Source of the DNA: JAYEIA01 sp964472505
Lineage (GTDB): Bacteria > Bacteroidota > Bacteroidia > Bacteroidales > JAADGE01
Reading direction: 5' to 3'
DNA: 64,000 nucleotides
Assembly: GCA_964472505.1 (NCBI GenBank)
Contig: CAYYQW010000006.1
Coordinates: 1-64,000, forward strand
The first letter of the stretch is position 1; the number at the start of each line of letters is the position of its first letter. The notes under the pieces were generated by a model, which was not told the origin of the DNA, did not search any database, and saw only the letters and a list, made by a program, of their open reading frames with translations. Below, one piece after another: positions 15,734-25,617 of this stretch. The position numbers and the translations under genes were made by a program.

Positions 15734-17278
15734 TTACAAAATACCGGAACGGCGAAGCGCTTCTATCCGGTTTCTGACATCTAATTTTAAAAATAGGTTT
15801 TTGGTATGTGTTTTTACGGTATTAACAGATACAAATAAATTTTCTGCTATTTCATCATTTTTATGACCTTTTCTAATTTGCATCAACACATCAATTTCCC
15901 TTTCGGTTAATTGAAATTGCTTAAGCCTGTCGGCAAGTATTTCTTTTGATAGCTCTTTCTTTTCGCCGGTTATTTGTTTTAGAACATCTAATTGACTTAG
16001 ATACTCATGGATATTATTTTGCATTTGTTCAATTTGCTCATTTTTTCGCTTTTGAACCAAAGCAAAAATTATTAAGCCTAAAAAAAACAAAACCGTCATT
16101 ATTCCAATCAAAAGCCACTGAACCGTAATGCGTTTTTCTTGCACTTTAGAATTGAGATGTAATATTTCTATTTGATCTGCCTTTTCTCGCAAATTGTATT
16201 TGGCTTGAAGACGATTTACAGCCTCTGTATTCTCTTTTCTTAAAATACTATCATTTAGACAATTATATTCTTTTAGCTTATACACAGCCTTTTCATAAAG
16301 CTTTTGTTTTTCATATAATTCTGCCAACAAACCCGCAATTTGTCGACGATAATCGGTAAACGGGTTATTTTTAGATTGTTCTTCACAAAGCTCTAAATAA
16401 CTGCGAGCCTCCGACAGCCTATTTTCAGCTAAAGCCAACTTGCCCAAATTACGCAACACATGCAATTCTCCCATAGGAGAGCCTTTATCACGATGCATCC
16501 TTAATGCTTTATTGAACATTATTCTTGCTTTGACATAATCATTCCGCATCAAATAAATATTTCCAATATTGTTAGTTACGACGGCTTGATGTTCCACATC
16601 TCCTAAAAGTATATATTTTTCAAATGCCGATTTATAATATAGCAAAGCCGAATCGTACCGCTGTTGAGCTTCAAAAACAACAGCAATATTATTCAAAGCC
16701 GAGGCACCCATATCATCGACACCTTGAGTAGATATTACCTGCTTATAGCAGCTAACGGCTTGTTCATAATTTCCGGTCATTTTGTTTACTATACCGAGAT
16801 TATTATATATATTTGAAGCTGCTGTTTTATTATCCAATTTTTTGAAGATACTAAGTGCTTCAAGATAATTTTCAACAGCTTTATCAAAACGCCCGGTTAC
16901 CTCATTTACCACCCCAATATTGGAGATCTGTTCAGCCATGCCTGAACTGTCGCCTGCCTTAACATAGGCATCAGCCGAAAGACGAAAATATTTCTCAGCC
17001 GTAAAATAATCCGATTGCGAAAAAAAAAGTAAGCCAAGTTGATTAATATAATAAGCAGATACTTTTGGTGAAAGCTCATTGCTCATAAGCGCAACAATAC
17101 TGTCGCTGTATAGTTCCGGGGTAGGTTTTTCGGCCTTGAAATAGTGTTCAACACTGTCTGTAAGCGCATTGGCATAAATGCTGTCTGACTTTAAACTGTC
17201 GTCTTTAAGCAAAGGTCTGTCTTCCTCACAAGACTCGAATAAAATAAGTAAAACCACAAAAAAAGGCAGATATTTCAT
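15734..17278 (-). CDS. Membrane-anchored TPR sensor with LuxR-type DNA-binding domain
   Basis: This 514-residue protein begins with a hydrophobic signal/lipobox-like segment (to FESC, about residue 17). About seven tetratricopeptide repeats follow (about 45-340; e.g. NIYNNLGIVNKMTGNYEQA). There is then a transmembrane helix (about 385-407), a coiled coil, and a C-terminal LuxR/GerE helix-turn-helix (about 450-514: LTEREIDVLMQIRKG, then VNTVKTHTKNLF). This arrangement suggests a one-protein sensor with periplasmic TPRs and a cytoplasmic DNA-binding tip. The start MKYLPFF (17278) fits the signal better than the ATG nine codons earlier. It may control the adjacent secreted-protein genes. Confidence 0.85.
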   Translation of the reverse strand: MKYLPFFVVLLILFESCEEDRPLLKDDSLKSDSIYANALTDSVEHYFKAEKPTPELYSDSIVALMSNELSPKVSAYYINQLGLLFFSQSDYFTAEKYFRLSADAYVKAGDSSGMAEQISNIGVVNEVTGRFDKAVENYLEALSIFKKLDNKTAASNIYNNLGIVNKMTGNYEQAVSCYKQVISTQGVDDMGASALNNIAVVFEAQQRYDSALLYYKSAFEKYILLGDVEHQAVVTNNIGNIYLMRNDYVKARIMFNKALRMHRDKGSPMGELHVLRNLGKLALAENRLSEARSYLELCEEQSKNNPFTDYRRQIAGLLAELYEKQKLYEKAVYKLKEYNCLNDSILRKENTEAVNRLQAKYNLREKADQIEILHLNSKVQEKRITVQWLLIGIMTVLFFLGLIIFALVQKRKNEQIEQMQNNIHEYLSQLDVLKQITGEKKELSKEILADRLKQFQLTEREIDVLMQIRKGHKNDEIAENLFVSVNTVKTHTKNLFLKLDVRNRIEALRRSGIL

Positions 17279-17385
17279 AAAGGCAGGATTACTTGTTTTT
17301 TGCATCGAAATATATCAGGTGCTTACTTTTTATTATTTGCGCTACATTATCTTCCTATGTATAATAATCATTTAACCACAAACAT

Positions 17386-18108
17386 TTATCTTAACTCAAA
17401 ATTCTTACCCAAATATTTTTCGCGCACCTCGGGATTTGAAGCCAAATTTTCGGCTGAGCCGCTTTCCAATATTCGGCCCTCATAGAGCAAGTAAGAACGG
17501 TCGGTGATGCTGAGGGTTTCGTGTACATTATGGTCGGTAATAAGTACACCGATATTCCGCTCTTTAAGTTTGGTTACGATATCCTGAATATCTTCTACGG
17601 CAATGGGATCGACGCCGGCAAAGGGTTCGTCCAACAAGATAAAACCGGGGTCTATCGCCAATGCGCGAGCAATTTCGGTGCGGCGCCTTTCGCCTCCGGA
17701 AAGCTGAATACCTTTACTGTCTTTTATGTGTGTTAAACTAAATTCTTCCAAAAGTTTTTGGGTGCGGTGTTTTTGCTCTTTTTTGGAAAGTTTGGTCATT
17801 TCCAAAACACTGAGAATATTATCTTCAACCGACATTTTACGAAAAACGGAAGCCTCTTGCGGCAAATAGCCCACTCCCAGTTTGGCCCTTTTATACATGG
17901 GCAAACCGGTTATTTCGGTTTTATCAAGATAGACCTTTCCGGTGTACGGACGAATCAAGCCTACAATCATATAAAAAGTGGTCGTTTTCCCGGCACCGTT
18001 TGGCCCAAGCAGCCCAACAATCTCACCTTGCTGTACATCTAAAGAAATGCCTTGCACCACGGTACGTTTTCCGTATTTTTTTACAACATTTTCGGCTCTC
18101 AGTTCCAT
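17386..18108 (-). CDS. lptB: Lipopolysaccharide export ABC transporter ATP-binding protein
   Basis: This 240-residue ATPase has Walker A GPNGAGKTT (about residues 35-43), the Q-loop in YLPQEASVF, the signature LSGGERRR, Walker B FILLDEPFAGVD and the switch His in LITDHNVHETL. The phrase DHNVHETL and the length are diagnostic of LptB, which powers LptFG extraction of lipopolysaccharide to the periplasmic bridge. Its start lies 14 bases after the MBOAT stop, so it is likely expressed with the acyltransferase operon upstream, an envelope-assembly grouping. lptF, lptG and lptC are not in the window. Confidence 0.95.
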   Translation of the reverse strand: MELRAENVVKKYGKRTVVQGISLDVQQGEIVGLLGPNGAGKTTTFYMIVGLIRPYTGKVYLDKTEITGLPMYKRAKLGVGYLPQEASVFRKMSVEDNILSVLEMTKLSKKEQKHRTQKLLEEFSLTHIKDSKGIQLSGGERRRTEIARALAIDPGFILLDEPFAGVDPIAVEDIQDIVTKLKERNIGVLITDHNVHETLSITDRSYLLYEGRILESGSAENLASNPEVREKYLGKNFELR

Positions 18109-18122
18109 AGTTTTTTCCTGTT

Positions 18123-19916
18123 TTAAAATTGGAAATAAATAAAAGGTACAACATCCTGACTTTTAAATTCGATTACCAGTTGCACTACAATAATAAACAT
18201 GAGTAATTTAACAATATAAGGCGCTCGAACAAACCAATCCACAATTTTATCAGTCCAATGTGTCGGATTTGCGTGCATCAAATACCCAATAATTAATAAA
18301 ATTACCCAAGTTTGATGAGTTTTCCAAAAATGATAGGCATATTTTCTTATATCCAAATCGGTAAGTACTTTCTCAATCATTATCAATGCCACTTTATAGG
18401 CATCAATCATAACTTTGGCCGTAACAATTTTATCATCTCCGCTTATTTCTTCACTTACGCGCACTTTACTTCCCATATCGTACTTTAATTCGGTAGTTAC
18501 TGAATCGGCAAGTGCGCCTTTGGCATCAAAAAAGTTAATCCTCACAGTTTTTACCGAATCATTTTGTGCAATAATTTGAGAGGTATAGTCATATTCGGCA
18601 GCATTCTCTACTTTAAGCTCTTGATAGTTTTCGGGTATATCAGCAGCTCGAAAAAATATCCAAAGTGTTATTACGAAAATAAAAGTCATGAGCCAAGCCA
18701 CAAATTTTACGGGAATGGTATCGGGAATTTTATCCAAATACGGTTTTACGGCTTTATGAACGGCCAATCCCAGGCCGTGAGCCGAGCCCCAAACCACAAA
18801 TTTCCAACTGGCGCCGTGCCACAATCCGCCCAGAAACATGGTTATAAATAAATTACGATACATTTTAAACTTTCCTTTGCGATTGCCGCCAAGCGGAATG
18901 TACAAATAATCGCGCAGCCATGATGAAAGCGAAATGTGCCAACGTCGCCAGAAATCAGTAATATTCAATGCTTTATAAGGAAAGTTAAAGTTAATACCCA
19001 AGTCAAAACCCATGATCAGAGCAAGGCCTATAGCCATATCGGAATAACCGGAGAAATCGCCGTATATTTGCATCGTATAACCCAATACGGCCATAAGATT
19101 TTCAAAGCCCGATTTGGTATGCGGTGCGGCAAAAATTATATCATTGTATTGTGCGATATAATCGGCAATTACGGCTTTCTTGAACAAGCCAATCATAATC
19201 AGCCAAAAACCTATCCAAACATCCCGTTTTTTTATGATAACCCGCTTTTTAAGCTGAGGCAAAAAGTGATGTGCTTTTACAATGGGCCCGGCAACTAATT
19301 GCGGGAAAAAGGAAAGGAAAAAAGCATAATCCAAAAAGTTTTGAGTAGCCGGTAATTTTTTCCTGTAAACATCGATTACATAACTAATTGACTGAAATGT
19401 GTAAAATGAAATACCTATGGGAAGAAAAATATCCAACGGTTGGAAATTATTCTTCATTATTTCAGTGAAAGTCTTCTGAATGGGCGGCTCCAAAGATTGA
19501 ATAAAGTTCGTTATTACCGGGAAATCTCCCAAGTATTTTATGATTTGGACAAAATTTTCAAGAAAGAAATTCGTATATTTAAAGAAAGCCAAAATACCTA
19601 AACTACTGACTACGGCCAATGTAAGCCAGAATTTTTTCCATGCTTTTTTTTGAGCGCGCTCCACTCCTATGGCAAAACTGTAATCGGTAATTGAAGTAAA
19701 AGCCAGTATTATCAGATAAAACCCACTTGATTTGTAGTAAAAGAAAAAACTAAACAGTATAACGAATATTGTAACGGTCCAACGACGCTTTTTTATAAGC
19801 GTGTAGGTAATCATAAACAAGATAAACAGCAGAAAAAAGCTTCCGCTGTTAAATAACATGGGACTTTGCGAATCGTAAATCAGTAAGTCCTTCAGCAGGG
19901 AGGAAAAATCTCTCAT
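18123..19916 (-). CDS. MBOAT family O-acyltransferase (AlgI/DltB-like)
   Basis: This 597-residue polytopic membrane protein carries the MBOAT core with RRWHISLSSWLRDYLYIPLGG (catalytic region) and GLWHGASWKFVVWG, whose His is the conserved catalytic residue. The last 150 residues are less typical: a soluble beta-rich insertion (about 430-520) precedes the final membrane helices. AlgI-type proteins move acyl groups, often acetyl, across the membrane to extracellular polysaccharide, working with a periplasmic SGNH esterase/transferase. Exactly such a protein is encoded immediately upstream (19974-20762). The polysaccharide acted on is unknown. Confidence 0.9.
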   Translation of the reverse strand: MRDFSSLLKDLLIYDSQSPMLFNSGSFFLLFILFMITYTLIKKRRWTVTIFVILFSFFFYYKSSGFYLIILAFTSITDYSFAIGVERAQKKAWKKFWLTLAVVSSLGILAFFKYTNFFLENFVQIIKYLGDFPVITNFIQSLEPPIQKTFTEIMKNNFQPLDIFLPIGISFYTFQSISYVIDVYRKKLPATQNFLDYAFFLSFFPQLVAGPIVKAHHFLPQLKKRVIIKKRDVWIGFWLIMIGLFKKAVIADYIAQYNDIIFAAPHTKSGFENLMAVLGYTMQIYGDFSGYSDMAIGLALIMGFDLGINFNFPYKALNITDFWRRWHISLSSWLRDYLYIPLGGNRKGKFKMYRNLFITMFLGGLWHGASWKFVVWGSAHGLGLAVHKAVKPYLDKIPDTIPVKFVAWLMTFIFVITLWIFFRAADIPENYQELKVENAAEYDYTSQIIAQNDSVKTVRINFFDAKGALADSVTTELKYDMGSKVRVSEEISGDDKIVTAKVMIDAYKVALIMIEKVLTDLDIRKYAYHFWKTHQTWVILLIIGYLMHANPTHWTDKIVDWFVRAPYIVKLLMFIIVVQLVIEFKSQDVVPFIYFQF

Positions 19917-19973
19917 TGGGCTATTTCAGTTTCTTTATACTACAAACATTAATGAGTTTGTTCGGCATCGCTA

Positions 19974-20762
19974 TTATTTTTTTGGCTGTAACAAAGTGGC
20001 ATTGGGCGAACTTCTATACCTAATACTGTCAGGCGGTACATCTAATTTGAACCGATAAGCGCCTTTGGTTTGAATCCAAACCGCCACGGAATCCATCCAT
20101 TTGGCTGCTGAACTGCGTGTAGGATGCGCTCCGTCGCTCGCTCTGTTATATGTTAAATCTTTGGACGGATAATAACGTCTCTCGCCCGTATTACTTAATA
20201 TCAATTCATTAATTCCGGTATCATCTTTCCAGTTGGGAGGGCCTATCCAAACGTAAGGAAGCGTATCTACCTGCGAAATTATGCGCCTCACGTATTTTAA
20301 GCGTTTATTTTTTATATCTGAAATAAACAATTCATTGGCACCCAAAACCAGCATGACATAAGTAGGCTTATATTCATTTATAAAATGCGACAGTGTATCT
20401 GAGGTGCCGTACCAAAGGGTAGATGAGCTGTACCAAATAACCGATTTCATATCGTGCTCATTGTACTCAACATAATCACGTAAACGGAGCATTAAGCCTT
20501 CCAACATGGAGTCGCCGATTAATAATATTTTTTGTGCGCTTGTATCGGTAATCACGGTATCGCGTTCCGCCAAACTTTTCAGGCTTTCCTGCTCGGCAAA
20601 AGCCGGAACTTCAAGCGCCTCACCCCATAAATAATCTTTTACACCGGATTGCTTCAGCTCATAATCCATTACAGTAATAGGTTGATGGCGAAATGAGTAA
20701 AACACCATAAGTGCAAATGTTATAATCAAAATACTGATAAACTCCCAAACGGAACGGTTCAT
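19974..20762 (-). CDS. SGNH-family acyltransferase/esterase partner of MBOAT
   Basis: This 262-residue protein has an N-terminal membrane anchor (about residues 8-24). The SGNH catalytic blocks are ILLIGDSMLEG (nucleophile Ser), VLGANEL (Asn) and SDGAHPT (Asp and His, about residue 215). Domain content and its place 57 bases before the MBOAT gene make it the probable periplasmic half of an O-acetylation system, like AlgX/AlgJ or PatB. It starts 9 bases after the esterase stop, so the three genes plus lptB look like one operon. Confidence 0.8.
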   Translation of the reverse strand: MNRSVWEFISILIITFALMVFYSFRHQPITVMDYELKQSGVKDYLWGEALEVPAFAEQESLKSLAERDTVITDTSAQKILLIGDSMLEGLMLRLRDYVEYNEHDMKSVIWYSSSTLWYGTSDTLSHFINEYKPTYVMLVLGANELFISDIKNKRLKYVRRIISQVDTLPYVWIGPPNWKDDTGINELILSNTGERRYYPSKDLTYNRASDGAHPTRSSAAKWMDSVAVWIQTKGAYRFKLDVPPDSIRYRSSPNATLLQPKK

Positions 20763-20771
20763 AGGAATAAT

Positions 20772-21560
20772 TTACTGTTTATTTTTGGATTGAGAGAAAA
20801 GCCACGGCAATAGCTTCGGCTCGTTGTAAGCGGCATCCCAGCTGAAGTGCCCGAGCTTTGGATATTCCGTATATTTAGGATTTCCGCCGGCTTCTTTGAT
20901 GGCCTTAACCATTGAGCGCGAACGCTCAGGAACAACGACTTTATCTTTAGCTCCGTGAAATGCCCATATCGGAATATGACTGATTTTTGATGCTTGTTTG
21001 ACATCACCGCCGCCGCAAACCGGCACTGCTGCTGCAAATTTATCGGGAAAGCGTGCAATTAAATCCCAAGTAGCGTATCCGCCCATGGATAAACCGGTTA
21101 TGTATATCCGGTTGGTATCAATCGGCAGGCCTTCAATCATCCAATCGACCAAATCCATGGTAAGCCCGGCATATTTTGAAATATTCCGGGGCATATCATG
21201 TTCGGTCAAATTCCAGTCCACTTCCACCCAACGATGATTTTCGGCACATTGCGGAGCTATGACATAAGCCGGAAACTGTTCCTGAGTTTCAGGGTTCGTG
21301 AAAATTTCGGCAACATGTGTCAGCTGCTTTTCATTATCATTCCCGCGCTCGCCGGCTCCGTGCAAAAAAATCACCAAAGGCAAGCGTTTCAGCTCCATAA
21401 TTTTTTGTTGAGGCTGATAATAACGATAAGGCAAAACACCGTTTTCATTTTCATAAACGGCAGCTTGATAGTTTTTCACAATTTGTGCATTTGCTTGATT
21501 CAAACTAAAAACGGATAATAACAATACAGCAGTCAGTGTAATTCCGGAAAAAAAGTTCAT
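20772..21560 (-). CDS. Secreted alpha/beta hydrolase (esterase/PHB-depolymerase-like)
   Basis: The 262-residue product has a signal peptide (about residues 1-25, ending ANAQ) and an alpha/beta hydrolase fold. The oxyanion-hole motif is FLHGAGERGN, the nucleophile elbow GLSMGGYAT (Ser about 155), the acid Asp in GAKDKVVVP, and the His in LGHFSWDAAY. It resembles the prolyl-oligopeptidase/carboxylesterase family often tagged as putative feruloyl or acetyl esterases. As the first gene of the operon with the SGNH and MBOAT genes it may remove acyl groups from the same polymer. Substrate is unproven. Confidence 0.82.
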   Translation of the reverse strand: MNFFSGITLTAVLLLSVFSLNQANAQIVKNYQAAVYENENGVLPYRYYQPQQKIMELKRLPLVIFLHGAGERGNDNEKQLTHVAEIFTNPETQEQFPAYVIAPQCAENHRWVEVDWNLTEHDMPRNISKYAGLTMDLVDWMIEGLPIDTNRIYITGLSMGGYATWDLIARFPDKFAAAVPVCGGGDVKQASKISHIPIWAFHGAKDKVVVPERSRSMVKAIKEAGGNPKYTEYPKLGHFSWDAAYNEPKLLPWLFSQSKNKQ

Positions 21561-21772
21561 TGCTTTTATCTTTTAGAGGCGTAAAGATAAATATTATTTT
21601 GTTCAGGCATAAAAATAATTAACTAAAGTTCAGAACAGTCCTTTCACAAGCTTAAAAGAAAATTATATCTTTGGCAGCTAATACAAAAAAATGTCATAAG
21701 CAAGTTTGTGGAACCTAACATTTTTCGATTTTGATTAAATGATATTCTTTTACTCAGCTAAACAGATAATTT

Positions 21773-23191
21773 ATGGTTATAAAAAAAAACGCAATTCCTA
21801 AGATAAAGCAATATGTTTTGTTCGTATTTTCCCTAATTGTCTTGATATTAGGTTTCTACTTAAATACGTGGAATACAATTAGCAACAAAAAATTTAAGAA
21901 TTTTGATAAGTTTTCTGAAAGTCTGGTAATTGGCCGGCTGATAATGGCCGAAAACAAAGGCTTTTTATCATACGGTGCATTAACAGGCTTTGCGAAAGAC
22001 AGACCGAAAGGAGAACATTATGTTGACTACCAATACAAAATTTACAAAGAGGAAATACAGGGCATAAACACTAACAAATATTGGGTTTATAAATCACAAA
22101 TAGGCGGTCAGGCTTCCCTTTTTGCTTTTATAGACCGTTATTCGCCATACAACAACAGTACTAATTTGGATTTTTTTTATTTTCTAAGCTCAATTTTGGC
22201 TGCATTAAGCTTTACATTTTTTGTAATTTGGATTCAAAAAAACTATGGATTTGATGTTGCAATTTTAAGTCTTGTACTCATCATTATTACTGAATGGATT
22301 AACATTTTTGGAAATAATTTATGGTGGCAGCTGTGGTCATATTACTTTCCGTTTTTGGTATTTCTTTTTTTGTTGGATAAAGAAACAAAGAATAAAGATA
22401 ATATACTGATTTTTAGAAAAATACTCTTTTTCTCCTTTATCACTGTATTGGTGAAATGTTTTTTTTCGGGCATGGAGTACATGTCTGCCACGCTTATTAT
22501 GCTTTGCATACCTTTTGTTTATTATTCGATACTGAACCGACATAAATTCACAAAATTTTTTAAACGCATAATGGCCGTAGTCTTAGGATCGGTTTCGGCA
22601 ATTGCAGTTAACTTTTTTGTGCTTTCATACCAAATAGCGCAGGTTGAAGGGAGTATGTCAAAAGGATTAGAACATATTGTAATGAGTTTCTTAAAAAGGA
22701 GCTCGGGCGACAGTTCAAATTTTGATGAAGCATTCAGGGAATCTTTGGATTCTTCGGTTTTTGATGTTCTGGAAAAATATTGGAATGGTGTTGCTCTGGA
22801 TTTCACAGCTTGGTTTACATCGGATTGGGAAAGTTTTTTAAAAGTTGATTTTGGAGAACTGTTTCTTATTGTTCTGATTTTCACATCTGTCATATATATA
22901 TCCAAAGACATACTGCCTTCTTTATATTCTGCAAGAAAATCAAACCATGCATTAGTACTAACAACCTGGTTGTCAATGGCTGCACCCTTGTCTTGGTTTA
23001 TAATTTTCAAAGGACACTCTTACATTCATACGCATCTAAACTTTATCACATGGTATATGCCCTTTGTGTTATTAGCTTATGTGATTATTTCTGTTGTAAT
23101 TAATGCGGTAATAAAAGACTATGTATGCAAAATAAAATTCCGAAATCTTAATAAATGGATTAAGAATACAATATCAACACAAAAAAGCTGA
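21773..23191 (+). CDS. Polytopic membrane protein of unknown function
   Basis: This is a 472-residue protein with about nine hydrophobic segments. One soluble loop lies between the first and second (about residues 40-125), with GFLSYGALTG and KYWVYKSQIGGQ. A GT-C-type glycosyltransferase or oligosaccharide membrane enzyme would have a similar plan, with acidic/aromatic residues in the first periplasmic loop, but no diagnostic motif is present. Base composition is AT-rich compared with the operon upstream. A TATCTTTG box (21666-21673) about 100 bases upstream may be its promoter. It stands alone on the plus strand. Confidence 0.6.
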   Translation: MVIKKNAIPKIKQYVLFVFSLIVLILGFYLNTWNTISNKKFKNFDKFSESLVIGRLIMAENKGFLSYGALTGFAKDRPKGEHYVDYQYKIYKEEIQGINTNKYWVYKSQIGGQASLFAFIDRYSPYNNSTNLDFFYFLSSILAALSFTFFVIWIQKNYGFDVAILSLVLIIITEWINIFGNNLWWQLWSYYFPFLVFLFLLDKETKNKDNILIFRKILFFSFITVLVKCFFSGMEYMSATLIMLCIPFVYYSILNRHKFTKFFKRIMAVVLGSVSAIAVNFFVLSYQIAQVEGSMSKGLEHIVMSFLKRSSGDSSNFDEAFRESLDSSVFDVLEKYWNGVALDFTAWFTSDWESFLKVDFGELFLIVLIFTSVIYISKDILPSLYSARKSNHALVLTTWLSMAAPLSWFIIFKGHSYIHTHLNFITWYMPFVLLAYVIISVVINAVIKDYVCKIKFRNLNKWIKNTISTQKS

Positions 23192-23299
23192 TTGAATCAG
23201 ACGATTTGCTAATACCCATAACCCATTTATTACCGGAACTTAGACATATTTAATAGTGACCGCCGCGGCAATCGGAATCGCACTCGGTTTTGACATACC

Positions 23300-23324
23300 G
23301 GCTTCGACAAGCTCAGCCTCCGAG
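23300..23324. repeat. Half copy of the CTTCGACAAGCTCAG repeat
   Basis: GGCTTCGACAAGCTCAGCCT matches the arm of the large hairpin at 11445-11518, but the second arm is missing or decayed. It lies between the 3' ends of two convergent genes (23191 and 23421). Confidence 0.7.
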
Positions 23325-23420
23325 CGCCTCCGCGTCGAGGCCGTAGATAAATGCCCGGATGTAATATAATAGTTTGTAGTACCCATGCGCCTATTTCAAC
23401 AAAACTATCATAGAAACTTC

Positions 23421-24422
23421 TCAACCGAACAATTTTCCCCAAAAACCTTTTTTATCATTTTTCGGTATGCCTTCGTTTCGGCCGGCTTCTGATTTATTCG
23501 GACCTTGCCCGACACGTCGTATCTTTGCACCGCAATATTCGCAACTGTCGGTATCGGCGGGATTAAAATCGGCGCCGCAAGCCAAGCATTGTATCGCTCC
23601 GGTTTTTAGGGTATTCATTGAGCCGCAAGTTTCGCAAAGGGTATGCTCGGCGCCTTCAGGGATTTTTAAGACGGAGCTGCAAACCACACAGTTTTTCTCA
23701 TCTGTTTCCGGAGCTTCGGTTTCTATAAATTCGCTCTGCAATCCCAGATGTTCCATGGATTTGCTAATGGTTTCCTCATCGTATTGTAAAATGGCTGCTC
23801 CCAGTGCTTGTTTATAAAATATTTCTTTCGAAATACCGGTATTCCCTTCCGGATAATAAGCCATACACTGCATAGCCATGGTTTTATCCACGGATTCTTT
23901 GGTATGTTCCTTCAAAAGATCCAGATATTCAATAAAAGCAGCATCAAAATTAGCTTTATAAACGCCTTCGATGTATTCGATCGTAATTTTCTCGCTTAAC
24001 GCCTTAAACATAGCCTGTTCGGCGGCATTTTCTTCAAAAAAATTATTATCCAATTTTTCCTGCCAGAACATTTTATAAAAATCCAAAAACTTTTGCCTGT
24101 AAGACGGTTGTCTAATTTTTGGCGAAAAACGTTTATCATAAAGCTCAAACTCGGTTTCGTGCATCTGTAATTGCGCATCCGTAAATGCAGCAGCATCTTT
24201 TTGTTGAATGGCCGTATTCAATGCTTGGGATATTTTTAAGAATTTTTGAACGGCCGGTTTTGCCATGTTCTCGGGTGTGAATATTTGCCGGGTCTCTCCT
24301 TTCAAAATCTCAATATCATACCCCATTAAACTTCCGCAATAATCGCAGTAAATATAAGCCGTAGTAAACTCATTCAATTTATATCCGCCGCAAGTCGGGC
24401 ACTTAATTTTTCTTACTAACAT
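23421..24422 (-). CDS. Zinc-ribbon protein of unknown function
   Basis: The 333-residue protein has a zinc ribbon at each end. The N-terminal one is CPTCGGYK...CDYCGS (about residues 8-31). At the C-terminus are two more: CVVCSS...CETCGS (about 245-268) and CLACGA...CEYCGA (about 278-298). A helical domain lies between them. No enzyme motif is seen. Its neighbour upstream is an ADP-ribosylglycohydrolase gene on the same strand, 51 bases away, and the two may be co-transcribed. It is probably a nucleic-acid- or protein-binding adaptor; I do not recognise the family. Confidence 0.65.
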   Translation of the reverse strand: MLVRKIKCPTCGGYKLNEFTTAYIYCDYCGSLMGYDIEILKGETRQIFTPENMAKPAVQKFLKISQALNTAIQQKDAAAFTDAQLQMHETEFELYDKRFSPKIRQPSYRQKFLDFYKMFWQEKLDNNFFEENAAEQAMFKALSEKITIEYIEGVYKANFDAAFIEYLDLLKEHTKESVDKTMAMQCMAYYPEGNTGISKEIFYKQALGAAILQYDEETISKSMEHLGLQSEFIETEAPETDEKNCVVCSSVLKIPEGAEHTLCETCGSMNTLKTGAIQCLACGADFNPADTDSCEYCGAKIRRVGQGPNKSEAGRNEGIPKNDKKGFWGKLFG

Positions 24423-24473
24423 AATTCATGTTTTTGTTGCTTCCCCCGAATAAAAAACGGTTTATTACAAACT

Positions 24474-25274
24474 TCAGGCTTGCCCAAAACGCTCCTCAAA
24501 TTTATTGATAATCTCTATGAATTCTTCCGGTAAACGTTCCTCGGCATAGTCTAAAAATTCTTTGGGAATGTGCTTATGAAATGCTGCCGCCATACCGCCG
24601 GTCATACACGCAATGGTATCGCTGTCGCCGCCGAGGGAAATAGCTTTTCGTATGGCATCTTCATAATTTGTGCTTTCAAGAAAAGCCACAATGGCCTGCG
24701 GTACCGAGCCTTGGCAAGTAACATCAAAGGTATATTCCGGGCGTATTTCATCAATGCTGAAATTCAAATCGTAGGCAAAAGTTTTTACAATATAATTTTT
24801 AATTTCTGTTTTAGAATACGCTTTTTTTGCCAAAAAGACCGCCGCTGCAACTGCCTGCGCACCTTTTATGCCTTCCGGATGATTGTGTGTAACTTCGGCT
24901 GTTTCCCGTGCCTTTTGCAAAATCGCAGGCACATCCGGATACGCAAAACCTACAGGACTGACACGCATGCCCGATCCGTTTCCGAAGCTGTTATAAGGTT
25001 GCGGATTATTTTGGCCTAACCACGACTGAAACCAACCGCCGTATCCGCGGTCCGGATATTTGCGGCCGTAGCTCCAAAGCGATTCTTCAAAATCTTTTTG
25101 GTGTAAAATACTGTCGGCTATCGCTACGGTAAGCACCGAATCATCGGTAAATGTTCCTTCCGACGGGAAAATATCAAAATTGTAATCTTTCGTATTTCTC
25201 CACTCATAAATTGAGCCGACTATATCTCCGATAATCGAGCCGATAATGGTATTGGAATTAAATTTTAATTTCAT
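24474..25274 (-). CDS. ADP-ribosylglycohydrolase family protein
   Basis: This is a 266-residue DraG/ARH-fold protein. The N-terminal metal-binding motif is GTFTDDSVLTVAIAD (about residues 40-54), and the second is GGDSDTIACMTGGMA (about 212-226). Together the acidic residues would hold two magnesium ions. Members remove ADP-ribose from proteins (as DraG does for nitrogenase reductase) or cleave related ADP-ribosyl compounds. The opening GSIIGDIVGSIYEWRN is also typical. The target here is unknown. The gene lies just upstream of a zinc-ribbon protein gene. Confidence 0.9.
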   Translation of the reverse strand: MKLKFNSNTIIGSIIGDIVGSIYEWRNTKDYNFDIFPSEGTFTDDSVLTVAIADSILHQKDFEESLWSYGRKYPDRGYGGWFQSWLGQNNPQPYNSFGNGSGMRVSPVGFAYPDVPAILQKARETAEVTHNHPEGIKGAQAVAAAVFLAKKAYSKTEIKNYIVKTFAYDLNFSIDEIRPEYTFDVTCQGSVPQAIVAFLESTNYEDAIRKAISLGGDSDTIACMTGGMAAAFHKHIPKEFLDYAEERLPEEFIEIINKFEERFGQA

Positions 25275-25441
25275 ACGGATTACTTTTAATTATTAGGGTA
25301 AAGATATGAAAAATTTCGAGTTATATCCGGCTTTTTTGATTTAACCCGTCTGAAGGCTTTGTGCGCTCGGATGGATAATGCACTCAGTTAGTTTTAAACA
25401 GGAGATAAAGATACGTACAAAATTTCAGCAATAATCAAATT

Positions 25442-25519
25442 AAATCTGCCGGATTTGGTTTGCAAACGGCGCGATTGATTTTGTTTTCCGACTTTTTATT
25501 AGCGAAATCCGGCAGATTT
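25442..25519. repeat. Inverted repeat with 15-bp perfect arms
   Basis: AAATCTGCCGGATTT (25442-25456) and AAATCCGGCAGATTT (25505-25519) are perfect reverse complements with a 48-base spacer. It lies in the 343-base gene-free stretch 25275-25617, just upstream of the promoter for the next gene. It may be a cruciform-type operator or a small mobile remnant. The rest of this stretch shows nothing else. Confidence 0.7.
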
Positions 25520-25552
25520 CATTAAAACCCATTCGGATAAATAAAATTCTTG

Positions 25553-25560
25553 TATATTTG
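25553..25560 (+). promoter_or_regulatory. -7 promoter element TATATTTG
   Basis: A perfect TAnnTTTG match lies 57 bases before the start at 25618, with only a weak -33 partner. Confidence 0.5.
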
Positions 25561-25617
25561 CAGTAATTAATCGAGTTTCTAACAACACTATCAAAGTGTT
25601 TTTAAATATAGACAGTT

